Source: Torymus aiolomorphi
Lineage: Eukaryota; Arthropoda; Insecta; Hymenoptera; Torymidae
Direction of reading: 5' to 3'
NCBI GenBank assembly: GCA_036365515.1
Contig: CM070874.1
Span: 97,756,442 to 97,820,441 of the forward strand
DNA: 64,000 bases
Part shown: in pieces, positions 52,097-63,133 of the stretch
Layout: each line of letters begins with the position of its first letter
How positions within the stretch are numbered: the stretch's first letter is position 1
The notes under the pieces: generated by a model
What the model was told of the DNA's origin: nothing
What the model saw: the letters and a program-made list of their open reading frames with translations, nothing else
Databases searched by the model: none
Program-made: the position numbers and the translations under genes

Positions 52097-53404
52097 TGTG
52101 CTTTGTTATAACTGCCGCTCAGCTTAATAAAACACGCGTGCACTTTACCTCCGTGACTCCTAATCCCTGAGTCACCTTCCGACCTAAGACTAGTACCTCA
52201 AACAAAGGGGGTTCAGATACTAAGCAACAACCACAATCCTCATTCCCAACTACGCGACAGTATAATTCACTGACTACCCTCGGCGATAAGTTATTAATCT
52301 TTCCTGAAAATAAACTCGAGGGACGATACAGGCAACACAGTCGGTAATAATCAACAATCAGTTCGGGTGAAATGGAAGAATTTTTATTGAAAAGAATAGA
52401 AGATTTAATCCCGTCTTCTTCCGGTCCGAGTGCTTGCATAAGAAAACTCCTGTAACAATAAAAAAGAAAGACACGAGATCTCGATCAGTTGATATCCTCA
52501 AATTCTCAGTACTGGAGTGGAATTTCCTGGAGTGATCCGTGTTCCTCGGTTATGCTAGACCTCGAAAGAATAATCTCTAACTCACTTATGCCGCTCCATC
52601 AGACTATTCACTCACCGACTACGCCCTATATAGTTCAAAGCCGTCCTCTCAGAACTACTTACAACTATGATGCTTCAGAATCTCACTGCTTCTTCACTAA
52701 GAATTACTTAGAATTTCACTTTTACGACTATCTTCCAAGCTGGTTGAATAGCAATTTACCGCGTCTTTCCTGCGTCGCTACCTCGAAACCCGCTCTTTTA
52801 CCCTCTTGGATTGCGTGGCCTATTGCCATTGGTTCACGATCACACTTTTTCCCTAATTTGGCCGTTTTCCCATGACTCGCAATTAATTGGAACGGTGATA
52901 GGCTTTTCCATAACATGCTGACTCACTAGTGGCGAAATGCCTCCTATATAGCTTGCAGGGCTATAAGGCACGAGCGCAAGGATTGACTGTCCCTTACGCC
53001 GTCATACGTACACGTACTACTGAACACTCCTCAATTTGCATGTGCGCTCTCCGAACGCACTCCTTCTCGAGCCTATTCTCCCCTCCCGACCACTATCGCT
53101 ACCTCTACTCTATCTCCCTGCGCGTGCCTACCTTACGCGACGACCGTACTCCCCTCTTCTCTATTCTATCTCTCCACGCGACACCTGCGCGGCTGCTAAG
53201 TGTATGTATCTCCCGTAACTACTCCTCACGTCCCCACTACTTCGGTTGCGCGGGCTGGTTGCGCGGCGCTCAGTCTACCGATCTTGCTCTATCGTGAGTT
53301 TCGCGTGCGCGTGGCGCCAGCTCTCGACGCCGCTCCCTGCGTGTTATCGCTCTCTCTAGTACTGTTCTCGGCTCCCTTCCCCCGCGCCGCGCTCTCTGGC
53401 GTGT
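52097..53404 (-). repeat. 5' LTR of gypsy element 1
   Basis: It matches 44503-45778 over nearly its whole length, beginning tgtgctttgttataactg on the plus strand. The internal boundary is clear because it is followed on the minus strand by the primer-binding site. The outer boundary at about 53404 meets the minisatellite directly and may be truncated, because the left LTR may run further to a purine-tract-like run at 45921-45931. Confidence 0.85.
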
Positions 53405-53410
53405 AATCTG

Positions 53411-54380
53411 AAAACCCACCTACCCCACGCACAAAGAGTAACAAATTTGAACGTAAATGCTAAACCCACCTACCCCACGCACAAAGAGTAACAAATCTAA
53501 AACGTAAATGCTAAACCCCAAGCCCCTAAACCCGCCTACCCAACGCACAAACAGTAACAAATCTAAAACGTAAATAATCAACCCCAAGCCCCTAAACCCA
53601 CCTACCCCACGCACAAAGAGTAACAAATCTATTACGTAAATGCTAAACCCACCTAGGCCACGCACAAACAGTAGCAAATCTAAAACGTAAATGCTAAACA
53701 CCAAGTCCCTAAACCCACCTACCCCACGCGCAAAGAGTAACAAATCTAAAACGTTAATGCTAAACCCCAAGCCCCTAAACCCACCTGCCCCACGCACAAA
53801 TCTAAAACGTAAATGGTAAACCCCAAGCCCCTAAACTCACCTACCCCACGCACAAAGCGTAACAAATTTGAACGTAAATGCTAAACCCACCCACCCCACG
53901 CACAAAGAGTAACAAATCTAAAACGTTAATGCTAAACCCCAATCCCCTAAACCCTCTTACCCACGCACAAAGAGTAACAAATCTAAAACGTAAATGCTAA
54001 ACCCCAAGCCCCTAAACCCACCTGCCCCACGCACAAAGAGTATCAAATCTAAAACGTAAATGGGAATCCCCAAGCCCGTAAACCCACCTACCCCACGCAG
54101 AAAGAGAAACAAATCTAAAACGCAAATGCTAAACCCCAAGCCCCTAAAGCCACCTACCCCACGCACAACGAGTAACAAATTTGAACGTAAATGCTAAACC
54201 CACCTAGCCCACGAACAAAGAGTAACAAATCTAAAACGTAAATGCTAAACCCCAATCCCCTAAATCCACCTACCCACGCACAAAGAGTAACAAATCTAAA
54301 ACGTAAATGCTAACCCCCAAGCCCCTAAACCCTAAACCCACCTACCCCACGCACAAACAGTAACAAATCTAAAACGTAAA
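53411..54380 (+). repeat. Minisatellite, ~50/66 bp unit
   Basis: About 16 copies of a unit built on cccacctaccccacgcacaa, agagtaacaaatctaaaacgtaaatgct (split here only for description), with or without a 15 bp aaccccaagcccct insert, giving ~66 and ~50 bp forms. It fills the gap between the right LTR and exon 4. Near its end is cccctaaaccctaaaccc (54322-54339), which looks like a telomere-type repeat but is part of the unit's own degeneracy. Confidence 0.9.
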
Positions 54381-54417
54381 TTAATCACGAAATCTAAAAA
54401 CTCAAATTATTTTACAG

Positions 54418-54669
54418 GGTCTAGTAATGTGCCCCAGCAGTCTGATGTACTTTTAGCGGGATCTTCTAAGCAGAGAAGACGGTCCACGTCATCTACTCAT
54501 TCTTCAAAGCAATCGTCTTACAAAAGAAATCGTTTTGTATCAGATAGCTCAGAAGACTATGAGTTTGGATATGACCTTAGTTTTAGCTCAGATGATGAAG
54601 CAAGAAAAAGAAAGAAGGAAATTGCAAAGAAGTCGAAAATTGCAGATCGTAATTCAACGTTTCATAAAG
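54418..54669 (+). CDS. Recombinase-like gene, exon 4
   Basis: The acceptor is attattttacag|ggtcta and the donor is cataaag|gtatgg; 252 nt, phase 1/1. The exon encodes another basic, Ser-rich and acidic linker (GSSKQRRRS, then SDSSEDYEFGYDLSFSSDDE, then RKRKKE). The order of motifs (QQS, SSK-R-RS, SD-rich acidic patch, D-L-S, Lys-rich tail) resembles exons 2 and 3, so it may be an older third member of the same exon family. A minisatellite ends only about 38 bp upstream of its acceptor. Confidence 0.7.
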
Positions 54670-55968
54670 GTATGGTAAATCCAAGTCTTAAAAAAAAAAA
54701 ACAATTTATCCTGGATTAAATCTTTGAGTGAACTGACAGTGAAGGGTTTTTAAAGTTGGAGGTAATTTTACTGGTCGCACTGTCCAATGTAACAGTAATT
54801 TGTGTAATTTATCCTATTTGAGTTTATTTCGTTATAAATAATGCATACGGCGGCGAGGCTAAGACACCTGGTACAATGCACGCCGCATGCGAGTAATAAA
54901 TCGAGGGATGCGGTACATTCACGGTGTAAACCACAGCTATTAATCAATGAATTCTTCGCTGCAAATAGTCTAAAAAAGCTGGGTTTTTCCTCTGAGCTGA
55001 GACGAGCGAAACATGGAGACGTTTAGATAAACGAGAGCCTTCTGAAGTCATCTCAGAGACACAAGGTTGTATTAGTTATTTTATTGGTTCTGTTGCTGCC
55101 ATTCATTATACTTGGAGCACTACTCCCTGTATGGTAAGGGGTTATTAGGATATTTCCGATGAGCGAGGCATAAATCTGAAGAATCACGACTGCAAGAGCG
55201 GCCGTGTCTGCCACTGCATTTGGATTGAGAGCGAGATGAATCTTTTGAAGATCCTGAGATACCATCTACCTTTTTAAGTAACAGCCTCAACCATTCATTC
55301 AAAGCAATCGAAGCGCTTAAGACGAGCTTCAAAGGGTTGGGGGAGGGGTCGACTAATTCGAAGAACCAGCATTAATCTGCCCACCCGTGAATCCATAAAA
55401 GTCACGAAAATGTAGTATCCGTGTTAGAAAAAATGCTAAAATGACTTCGAGTAACCTTGTACAAGAGCGAGCTTAAAAACACAACAGCGCGAAGAATTCA
55501 CACTGGCTGCCAAGTTCGCAGAATGCATGACCGTTTCTCGGAATTCAAAATTCATGCGCACGCGAAATCGAACACGCAGTAAATTTAAAAGTTTTTCGCA
55601 TATTGTAATCCTCAAGAAAACTTGCACACGCATTCCTTATTACGCTGTGTGGAACGCTGACGTCTAGCTACCTTGTAGAATATTTGACGAGGTGCCGTGG
55701 CTGCAGCAGCTGACGTCCCGGCTGCCCTCATGGTGCTTAAAAGGCGCCGATGACGGTAGCTTTGAGTAGGGATGCACCCAAAGATCTGCTGCGAACCGGT
55801 GGGTACTTAGACGGCTATATCCGCGGGAAGATACACTAGATGTAGCGGTGGCGTAGTCTCGTTGGCGATGAAAATACCACAATTTCCGCCGAGGCTTTAA
55901 TTGCGAGTAAAGCAGCAGGGTACAACCTGCTGTCATCTCCCCTCAGCAGATTTTTCCTGGGTCACCAA

Positions 55969-56097
55969 TGTGATGATAACTTTTACCTCACGGAGCTCCT
56001 ACTTCCAGACGACAGAGAAGGATAGGAGAGTAAATAAGAGTTGAGTGTAACAAGGAGACTCACCGTGCGCAACATGGCTGCTTTCCCAACTCTCACA
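55969..56097 (-). mobile_element. Short LTR-like segment with primer-binding-site-like sequence
   Basis: The segment starts tgtga and ends tcaca (TG...CA with 5 bp inverted tips). On the minus strand it is followed at once by ttggtgacccagg (55956-55968), which resembles primer-binding sites of insect LTR elements, BEL/Pao in particular, as I remember them. A minus-strand frame starting MTAGC at 55936 follows. No second copy is in the window, so this would be a 5' fragment. At 129 bp the LTR is very short. Confidence 0.35.
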
Positions 56098-56513
56098 GTT
56101 AGAGTCAAGAGTATTAAAAGTAGGTGTCTTTACTCATTGTCAGAGTGCCAAGAGAGAAACAAAGTTGTTTGATTATCTTTAAGATTAATATTTTCATTTC
56201 GCTTATTATTATGAAGTGATTTTGTATGTTTCGTAAGTATTAAAATTTGCAGAAAATTAGGATCGAAAGTTTACAAAGATCACCAGATGCTCTCGCTTGG
56301 TACGATACCCATCCACCTTAAAGTAGCAGAAGCGGTGAGTACTCGCCGATGTGTAGTAAATAGAGGAACGCAGAGGAACTTAAGAAACCAATGTTGCTGT
56401 CAAGAGCTTGACAATATGAAATCGAAAAAAATCATATGGGGAAGTGGAGGGAAAGTTAAAAAAAATAAGGCTTGTGTTAAATAAATGAAAAAATCATGAT
56501 CTCTGCGACCTTT

Positions 56514-56547
56514 GACGTTTCGACCACCTCACTGTGGTCCTCATCAG
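56514..56547 (-). ncRNA. Hammerhead-ribozyme-like motif
   Basis: On the minus strand CTGATGA (56547-56541) is followed by one extra G, a 6 bp stem gaccac/gtggtc with loop agtgag, then GAAAC (56521-56517) and GTC (56516-56514). CUGANGA, stem II and GAAA are the conserved core of hammerhead ribozymes, and this ctgatga...gaaacgtc signature is found in Penelope-like elements and retrozymes. The extra G before stem II and the lack of a clear stem I or III weaken the call. Confidence 0.4.
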
Positions 56548-57013
56548 GATTTTATTAAAAAAAACGTAAAATTAGTATGGAAGGGCAGTGCGACCAGTTA
56601 GCTACCTCGAGCATTATTACCTGTCAGTCCACTCAAAGATACATTCTAATAATAAATTAAATTTTTAAGATGAATATTTCTTACGTTAATGATACCAAAC
56701 ATTCAATTATTTTACGTTATTTGATTACATTGTTTGAAATATTTTGTAAGATGTGTGAGGACATGCACATCTATTATTTCAGTTAGCATTACAAATCTTC
56801 GTCATCTGGATTTAAGTTGTCCAAATATACTTATGGTTGTTTTTATTTCTTTTCAAACTTTTTGTTTTCATTTCTGAAGTAATAAATATACATCTAACAC
56901 CCACTTTATTTCAATTAATTCTATTCATAGCATTTTCCTAGTTTTGTAAGATTATTATATAATTTATATATTTAATGATTCTTATATAATCGTGAATTAA
57001 AACAAATTTACAG

Positions 57014-57061
57014 ATACAGTTGAGTTGGAGCCTGAGGCCTATAAAAAAGAAAACGTGAGAG
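57014..57061 (+). CDS. Recombinase-like gene, exon 5 (mini-exon)
   Basis: This 48 nt exon lies between aaatttacag|atacag and gagag|gtaaaa and is phase 1 at both ends. It adds 16 residues, mostly acidic then basic (VELEPEAYKKENVR). It is too short for a search by content; support comes from good splice sites, phase agreement with both neighbours and an open frame. An alternative is that exon 4 splices directly to exon 6, which would also keep frame. Confidence 0.6.
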
Positions 57062-57982
57062 GTAAAAACAATTTAAACTCTTAAGTTTTAAAACTTCTTA
57101 GCAATATTGTTGATTGTCTGATAAAAACGATTATAATTTATGTTCTTTTCAGACAATAATTTAATAAAACTAAAATTTAATAATAAAATAATTTATTCAT
57201 AATTAAAACGATGAAATTAAAAGGTTATCGACGCTAATCACACGCGGAAAAAATTTGAAATTGTAAAGGTTCTAGAATCGGTTCAGATAATGAAGTTCAA
57301 GTCATTAGGTCAGAATAGGTCAAAATCGTTTTAAAATCGTTTCAAACCTTATAAATCTGTACGAGTACATTACTGATTAAATTGCTACATTTTTAATGTT
57401 AGCACTCCAACCTTAATGTGGCGTACATGATTTCATTGCTACAATTCACATCTCGGAACTCTCAGAATTAAACGTGGATTGTAGCAGTTCAACGCATATC
57501 TGATCGCATTGGTGATCTTCCATCACAAACCTTATGAACTCTTACAATATCAAAACTTGACCTACATAAATGAAAATAAAACATACAAAATCCATATTTT
57601 ATATTCACTAGCTGCATTCAACGCGAAGCGCGTATTATATCTATTTGTTTTTGTTTTTGAGGTTATGAACATGAAGTTAGTTAGTTTCACTTTAAAAGTT
57701 TTTTCAAATAGTTTAAATTATACGATAATAACGTAAGATTCATAAATAAAATCATGAAATTTATCTTATACTATTTTAATTGTTTAGTTCTAAATACTCA
57801 AAAGCAAGAATCCAATTTTCACAATTCAAACGTTTTCGATTTTCGCGCTTATTCTATTAGACCAATCAAATGATCCAACGCCAACCAATAAAAGCAGTTA
57901 TTGTGATGACAGATTTCCTCCATCACTTTTTTAATATACACATTCATATTCATATAATGATATTAATAATTGTATTTTGTAG
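57062..57982 (+). other. Intron 5
   Basis: This is AT-rich sequence with no recognisable gene, repeat or transposon. The small plus-strand frame at 57509-57736 has no domain and AT-driven composition. Confidence 0.6.
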
Positions 57983-58200
57983 GCAGAGGAACAGCGTGGA
58001 CATGCGATGAAGTAAGGGCATTTAATGAGGCTTTTGGCTCACAAATATCGAAGGGCAAACATGCAAATGCGACTGAGATTAGAGAAGCGATCAAAAAGTA
58101 TCCAGCCTTAAGAAATAAAAGGATCGAGGTAATAAGGACCCGATTCTCCAACGTGTATTCCAAATTGAGGAAGCAAGTTTTAGGTTTAAAAAGTTATTAG
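57983..58200 (+). CDS. Recombinase-like gene, terminal exon with Myb/SANT-like domain
   Basis: The acceptor is attttgtag|gcagag in phase 1; the frame runs 71 residues to a tag stop at 58198-58200. It encodes a small helical domain: TAWTCDEVRAF, then FGSQISKGKHAN, then AIKKYPALRNK, then EVIRTRFSNVYSKLRKQ. This resembles the C-terminal domain of the animal zinc-finger/recombinase-like family as I remember it (trp plus acidic residue in helix 1, 'GK.P' turn, leucine-rich helix 2, recognition-like helix 3). With it the six exons sum to 3081 nt, an exact multiple of three. The domain probably binds DNA. Confidence 0.75.
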
Positions 58201-58245
58201 AATATGCTTTAATGTTGTCAGAGAAAAATTGATATGTTTATTTTT

Positions 58246-58251
58246 ATTAAA
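58246..58251 (+). terminator. Candidate polyadenylation signal (attaaa)
   Basis: An attaaa hexamer lies 46 bp after the stop codon, followed by A- and T-rich sequence. More attaaa and aataaa-like hexamers occur to about 58310. No cleavage site can be fixed from sequence alone. Confidence 0.4.
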
Positions 58252-58439
58252 AAAACAATGTGTTCATTAAACGTAATTAATCTTATTAAAATATATTAAA
58301 AATATATAAAATATAAATTTGATATTTTTTATTCTCCTCTGACTATAATGATTTTCATATACTTAAATTATCGCTATAATCCGGTTTACATTATGTTGCT
58401 ACCTTAATACACAAAGAAGACTTTTTTCAATAACTTGTT
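58252..58439 (+). other. 3' flank of the host gene
   Basis: Short AT-rich stretch between the host gene's end and the truncated end of gypsy element 2. Nothing else is seen in it. Confidence 0.6.
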
Positions 58440-58448
58440 TCAGTTTTT

Positions 58449-59757
58449 TCAACTCGCCCTTGACCGGCTCCCCTCTCCACGCTCAGCGAGAGGTGAAGGG
58501 GGAGGCCGACTCGGCGGTTCCGGACGCGACGGTGATCTCGGAGGCGCTGGCAACCCCGAGACGTAATCGTCCTCCTCCAAGTGCCGCCGAGGGTTGTACG
58601 GCCTCGACCTCTTCTTCCTCTTCCGCTTTCTCTCTCCACTGCATCGGGGCCCGGGCGGAAGTGGCGCATCGATCGACGCGGTGCCCGCGACCGCCCCCGT
58701 AAGTGTCCCGTCCTCAACATCCCACTCCATCGGCTCCCGAGCTGATGATGCGGTTGGTACCGGTACCATTGGCAGGACGTATTGCGGCGGAAGAACTGGT
58801 TCCTGGAACTCCGGCTCCCTCTCACGTCCTTCCGGTTCTTGCCGTGCTATCCGCTGAGGAGCGGACGGCGAGGGTGGAGATGATCTCCGTGGCGGTTCCT
58901 CCACCGGAGGCACGGCGGGCTCCGTAAATAAGTAGTCGCGGAGGTCCCTCTCCGCGGCTCGGCTCCCTTGAGCCTCTTCACTACCTGCTTCTCCCTCTAC
59001 ACCGCGGTTCCCATCGGGAGAGGCCGGTGACTCCACCGGCTGCTGGCGAGGAGTCCGCTCTTCGCGGCCTCGACTCGCCAGTCGCTTGGGAATAGCTCCC
59101 GTCCGGCGGCATGCTTCCCTCTCTCGCTCCACTTCCTCGATGACCACCGAGGAGCTGGCTACGGACGCCATGGGGCAGGTAGCCTCCGGTGACTCCTCTA
59201 TAGGCTCCATTCTCCCCCCGGTTCTCTCCACGCGCTCCTTCTCCATTGATTGCCTCTCCTCTCGCTCCGCTCTTCTTCGATCGGCCTCTTCCCTTTCCAA
59301 TTGAGCCATCGCCTTCTTCTCCTCTTCTCTTTGAGCCGCTCTCTCCCTTTCTCTACGCTCTTTCTCCGCCCCTACTCTTCAACCTCTCCATATCGAGGTG
59401 CACTCTCTCGGCTCGCTGCCCCTCCACCATTCCACTGGCCGCCGTATCGTCTTCTCAGCCCTCTCGCTCCACAATCGGCTTCGCCGGCCTTTCCTTCTGC
59501 CCTCACTCCACTTCCTCCTCCTTCTCCACTTCCTCGGTCCATGACAGGCGGCGCGGAGGACGGAGCGTCATCGGGGAGGCTATCTCCCCGGACTCCGCAT
59601 CGACGACTTCCCCCGTGGGGGTCGCGCGCATCGCCCCTGGCGCCGGCCGGAACTCCGGGAAAGGCGAACGTCGCCCTCCCGCTCCTCTCTTCACACCACC
59701 GCCTCTCGGCGCTCCACCTCGGGCCGACCTCATCTGAAACATAAAGAAAAAGAACAC
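58449..59757 (-). pseudogene. Third ORF of gypsy element 2, truncated
   Basis: Two minus-strand frames (59757-59503 and 59309-58449) lie after pol in the position of the third ORF in element 1. The first is Arg/Gly-rich and opens with a Phe run; the second is a long Glu/Arg- and Pro/Ser-rich, probably disordered protein ending in an Arg/Ser tail where the element is cut. No zinc knuckle is left; if the layout matched element 1, that region would be beyond the break. No envelope features are seen. Function unknown. Confidence 0.55.
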
Positions 59758-59768
59758 AGGTTAGCCTC

Positions 59769-62700
59769 CTATTTCTCCACTACTCGGCGTCCGCCACGCG
59801 GCGGGATATACCGCTTAATCTTAGAGACATGCACTCTGGCGAGCCGTCGATTGGCCACCTCCCCCTGCCCCAGTACGTAGACCGTTGGGGAGAGGTTTTC
59901 TACCACCTCGTACGGGCCTTCGTACTTCTCCGCTAATTTCGCATTAAACTTTTTCGCCGCGTCAGACAAATGATGTGCCTTTCTCAATACTCTATCTCCC
60001 ACCACGAACTGCGCCTCTTTCCTCCCCTTGTTATAGTGTTTTCCCTGCATTTCGCGAGCCTTATCAATTACGGTGATCGGAACCCACAAAGGCGGATATC
60101 ATGGCCTTTAGGGTCCGATTACTCCGTTCTACCGGGTTTTCTTGCGGGTGGTAGGGCGGAGTCGTCACATGCCGCACCCCGTACTCCTCCAGCGTTCCTT
60201 TGACAAACTTATTATCGAATTCCTTCCCGTTATCGCTCAACAGGTAGTCCGGGGTTTCCCAGCGGAATAAGATCAACTCCTCGAGCGCCCTCGCCACAGA
60301 TTTCCCGTCGGCCTTGCGGAGAGGTTTTATCTCAATCCACCGGATGAACAGGTCCTGGAAAACCAGCAAGTAGCGGTGCTGGCTCTTACTCTGAGGAAAT
60401 TCCATAGTGTCTACGGCCACCACCGCCCATGGTCTTTCCACGATTCGCTCTCCCATTAAGCCTTGGGGACCCGTCTGAAGCCCCTTATACTTCTGACACG
60501 CGTCACACTCTCGCACAAACGCACATACGTCGTGGTAGACTCCCTTCCAATAATATTCTCGAGCCACCCGATCGTAAGTTTTCTCGATACCCAGGTGTCC
60601 AGAAGACGGCGGGCAATGGGCGTCCTACCAATCTCCACTTCTCTTCGGGAAACTCCACGGGATCTAGCAAGGGGTTTGATCGATACCGATACAGTCGCCC
60701 TTCCTCTACTCTCCACTGTTGGAACTTCGCCGGGAATTTCTCCACTTCCCTTAGCATTTTTAGGTACCAAGGGTCCGTGATTTCACCGAAGCCGGCAGTC
60801 TCCACTTCGTCGGGCTCCTGTGCTCTCGACAGAGCGTCTGGCACCTGGTGGAGGGTTCCTCTTCGATGTACGATGTCGAAGTCCCATTCCTGGAGTTGTA
60901 GGGCCCACCGTGCCAAACGGCCCGTCGGCTCCTTGAGGTTGCACAACCATTTCAAGGCGCTGTGATCGGTCACCGCGGTAAACATATACCCCTCCAAATA
61001 CGGCCTCAACTTCTTTATCGCCCACACCATGGCCAGACACTCCTTTTCCGTGGTCGTATAGTTCTTCTCGGCCGGCGTCAGGACTCGGCTAACATACACA
61101 ATCGGGTGCTCTCCATCTTCACTCTCCTGTGCCAAAACTGCTTCCAGCGCATATCCGCTTGCGTCGCACTGCACCTTAAATGGCTTGCTAAAATCCGGTC
61201 TCGCCAAGACCGGCGCCGTAGCAAGCGCTCTCTTTAGCCGCTCGAAGGCCTCATCCTGCTCCACTCCCCAGCTCCACTCTCTCCCTTTTCTGAACAACTT
61301 CACGAGGGAAATCTTCAGTCCCGATTCACCCTTTATAAAACGGGAATTTTACACACTTTCTCCGGATCGGGCCTCAAGCCCTCGCGATCCAGCAGGAATC
61401 CCAAGTAAGTCACCTGCGAGCAGCAGAACTCCCACTTCTCTCGGTTAACCTCCAACCCTGCTCCCACTAACTCTTTCAGCACTACTTCGACCCAGTACAT
61501 GTGGTCCTCGAACGACTCCGTCGTAACGATGATGTCGTCAAGATACCCGAAAACATTCGGTTGCATCTCCGGCCCAAACAGAGTGTCGATCAGCCGCTGG
61601 AACGTACTCGGCGCGTTCATCAACCCAAAAGGCATCCGGGTAAACTGCCAAAGACCCAACCCCGGCACCGCGAAAGCAGTGTACTTTCGAGTCGTCTTCT
61701 CCAAGGGAATCTGATAGTATGCTTGCCGGAGGTCGATCTTCGTTAAATACCTAGCTTGCCTCGGTTTATCCACGATCGTGTCCATATTGGGGATAGGGTA
61801 AGCGTCGCGGCGGGCCACCTTGTTCAGATCCCGATAGTCCACGCAGAATCGATACGTGCCATCGGATTTACGTATCATCACCGGCGCGCTGCTGTAATCA
61901 CTGGCGGATCTCTCTATCACACCCTCGTTGTACATGCCCTCTACTTCCTCAATCGCCACTTGCTGAATTTTCTGTGATATACGACGAGGGTGATGCTCGA
62001 AGGGCGTCGCCCCTTGAACAACTATAGTATGTTCCGTCAGGGTGGTGACTCCCGCCTTTCGCCCCGCTGGATACACCAGCACGCGGTCAACTAATCTCTC
62101 CACTTGCTCACGTTCGTCCTCTGCAAGCTCGGAAATCCCAGCACACTCGGCGTGGATCACCGAGTTTTCCTCCTCACCGGTTTTCGCGAACGATCTCCAC
62201 CGCCCTTCTCTTATTCTCCACATTCCTCTCCCCAACTGCGCGTCAACGTCGAACAATTTGCAGAAATCCATCCCCAGGATGATTTCATGGTCGAGATTAT
62301 GCAAAGCTTTCATCGGTAAGGGCTTGGCTTGGTTATCAATCTCGAGCATCACGTTCATTACTCCCATTACTCTCGTGATCCCTCCCGTGACGCTCCGCAC
62401 GGCGGTAGCGCTTTCCTCGAGTCGGTCCCTAAAACGCTCCGCTACTTGCGGTTCAACTAGAGACAGCATTGCACCGGGATCGAACAGGATCCTATGCGTC
62501 TGCCCTCCTAGTTGGACAGTGATAAAGTTCCTGTTCTCTCCACATAACCCTGCCACTGGATCCTGCTTCTCGTCTGCTTCTCTCTCTTCACTCTCTTCTG
62601 TCTCTACTTCCGTTCCTTCTTTCCCGTTGTCTCCCTGTCTCTCCCTCGTCCCGCTTTCCATCGCAACCTCTGTCGGTGGCCCCTTCGCCGGGGACACGCT

Positions 62701-63133
62701 GCTCGGCAGTTTTGGAGGGGTAAGCTCCAACACCAATTCTCGCAACCATTCGTCGTCTGACCAAGAGTCTTCCTCTCCCGGCGACGATGGCTCTTTTACC
62801 TCCGGTAATATGCGACAGTCTTTCTCGGGTAACTCGTTCCTCTCCACGATCGCCGCGCTGTCGCCTTTACCCTTGCTCCCCTCTAATCCCTTCTCGCTCT
62901 CTCACGTTCTCGTTTTCTCGCTCTACTCGTCTCTCCACTTTCTCCGTCTCCACGGAGTGGTGCCGCTGGGCAGCCTGGTGCGGCTCGACCACAGCCTGAG
63001 CCCCCTCACTCACTCTCACGGTAGGATTGATTAACGTCTCGGCGGGCGCCTGGGGAACAAATGAATTTACTTCATCTGTCCCCCAACCGGCCCATTTTCC
63101 AACTTCTCTCTTAAAGAGGCGCAGCACGTGCAC
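59769..63133 (-). pseudogene. pol of gypsy element 2
   Basis: A Glu/Ser-rich leader (63133-62867) is out of frame with the main 504-residue frame (62847-61333). That frame holds an aspartic protease (LFDPGAM at 121-127, IILGMDF at 189-195) and reverse transcriptase (DYRDLN, KIDLRQAYYQ, MPFGLMNAP, YLDD at 435-438). RPDPEKV is followed by a deletion of roughly 80-90 bp, and the frame resumes at about 61303 with the RT connection and RNase H (QCDASG, VTDHSALKW). A frame change near 60620 leads to integrase (60567-60064) with CDACQKYK, VAVDTME, LSDNGKEF and NPVERSNR, i.e. all three DDE residues. A deletion at about 60070-60090 then removes the middle of the C-terminal region before YEGPYEVVE (60089-59769). 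Confidence 0.86.

Larger units (their letters stand above)
44503..53404 (-). mobile_element. Ty3/gypsy-type LTR retrotransposon, degenerate copy, in intron 3
   Basis: The element lies on the minus strand, antisense to the host gene. Reading leftward: 5' LTR (52097-53404), primer-binding site (52076-52086), leader with short tandem repeats, gag, pol (protease, reverse transcriptase, RNase H, remnant integrase), a third ORF, and 3' LTR (from 44503). Domain order PR-RT-RH-IN places it in Ty3/gypsy (Metaviridae). The LTRs differ at scattered sites and by an indel of about 35 bp, so the insertion is not recent. Gag and pol carry stops and frameshifts and the integrase core is deleted, so this copy cannot be autonomous. 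A possible duplication gtaat is present beside both ends (about 44496-44500 and 53403-53407) but not in perfect register. Confidence 0.9.
54670..57013 (+). other. Intron 4, transposon relics
   Basis: No host gene is seen. The interval contains minus-strand frames of 70 residues at 55120-55332 (Ser/Arg-rich) and 90 residues at 55664-55936, an LTR-like segment at 55969-56097 and a hammerhead-like motif at 56514-56547. The rest is AT-rich. Confidence 0.5.

Noticed and set aside
44496..53407. Clean gtaat target duplication around gypsy element 1
   Set aside because: It is not in register with the LTR ends, and the right LTR may be truncated, so it may be chance.
53420..54178. Repetitive minus-strand frames (GGFRGLGF, VLDLLLF)
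   Set aside because: They are read-through of the minisatellite.
54322..54339. Telomeric repeat cccctaaaccctaaaccc
   Set aside because: Only two partial copies occur, and they fit as a local variant of the surrounding minisatellite unit.
56287..56484. 65-codon plus-strand frame
   Set aside because: No domain, no splice sites in phase with the host gene, and adjacent to a transposon-like motif.
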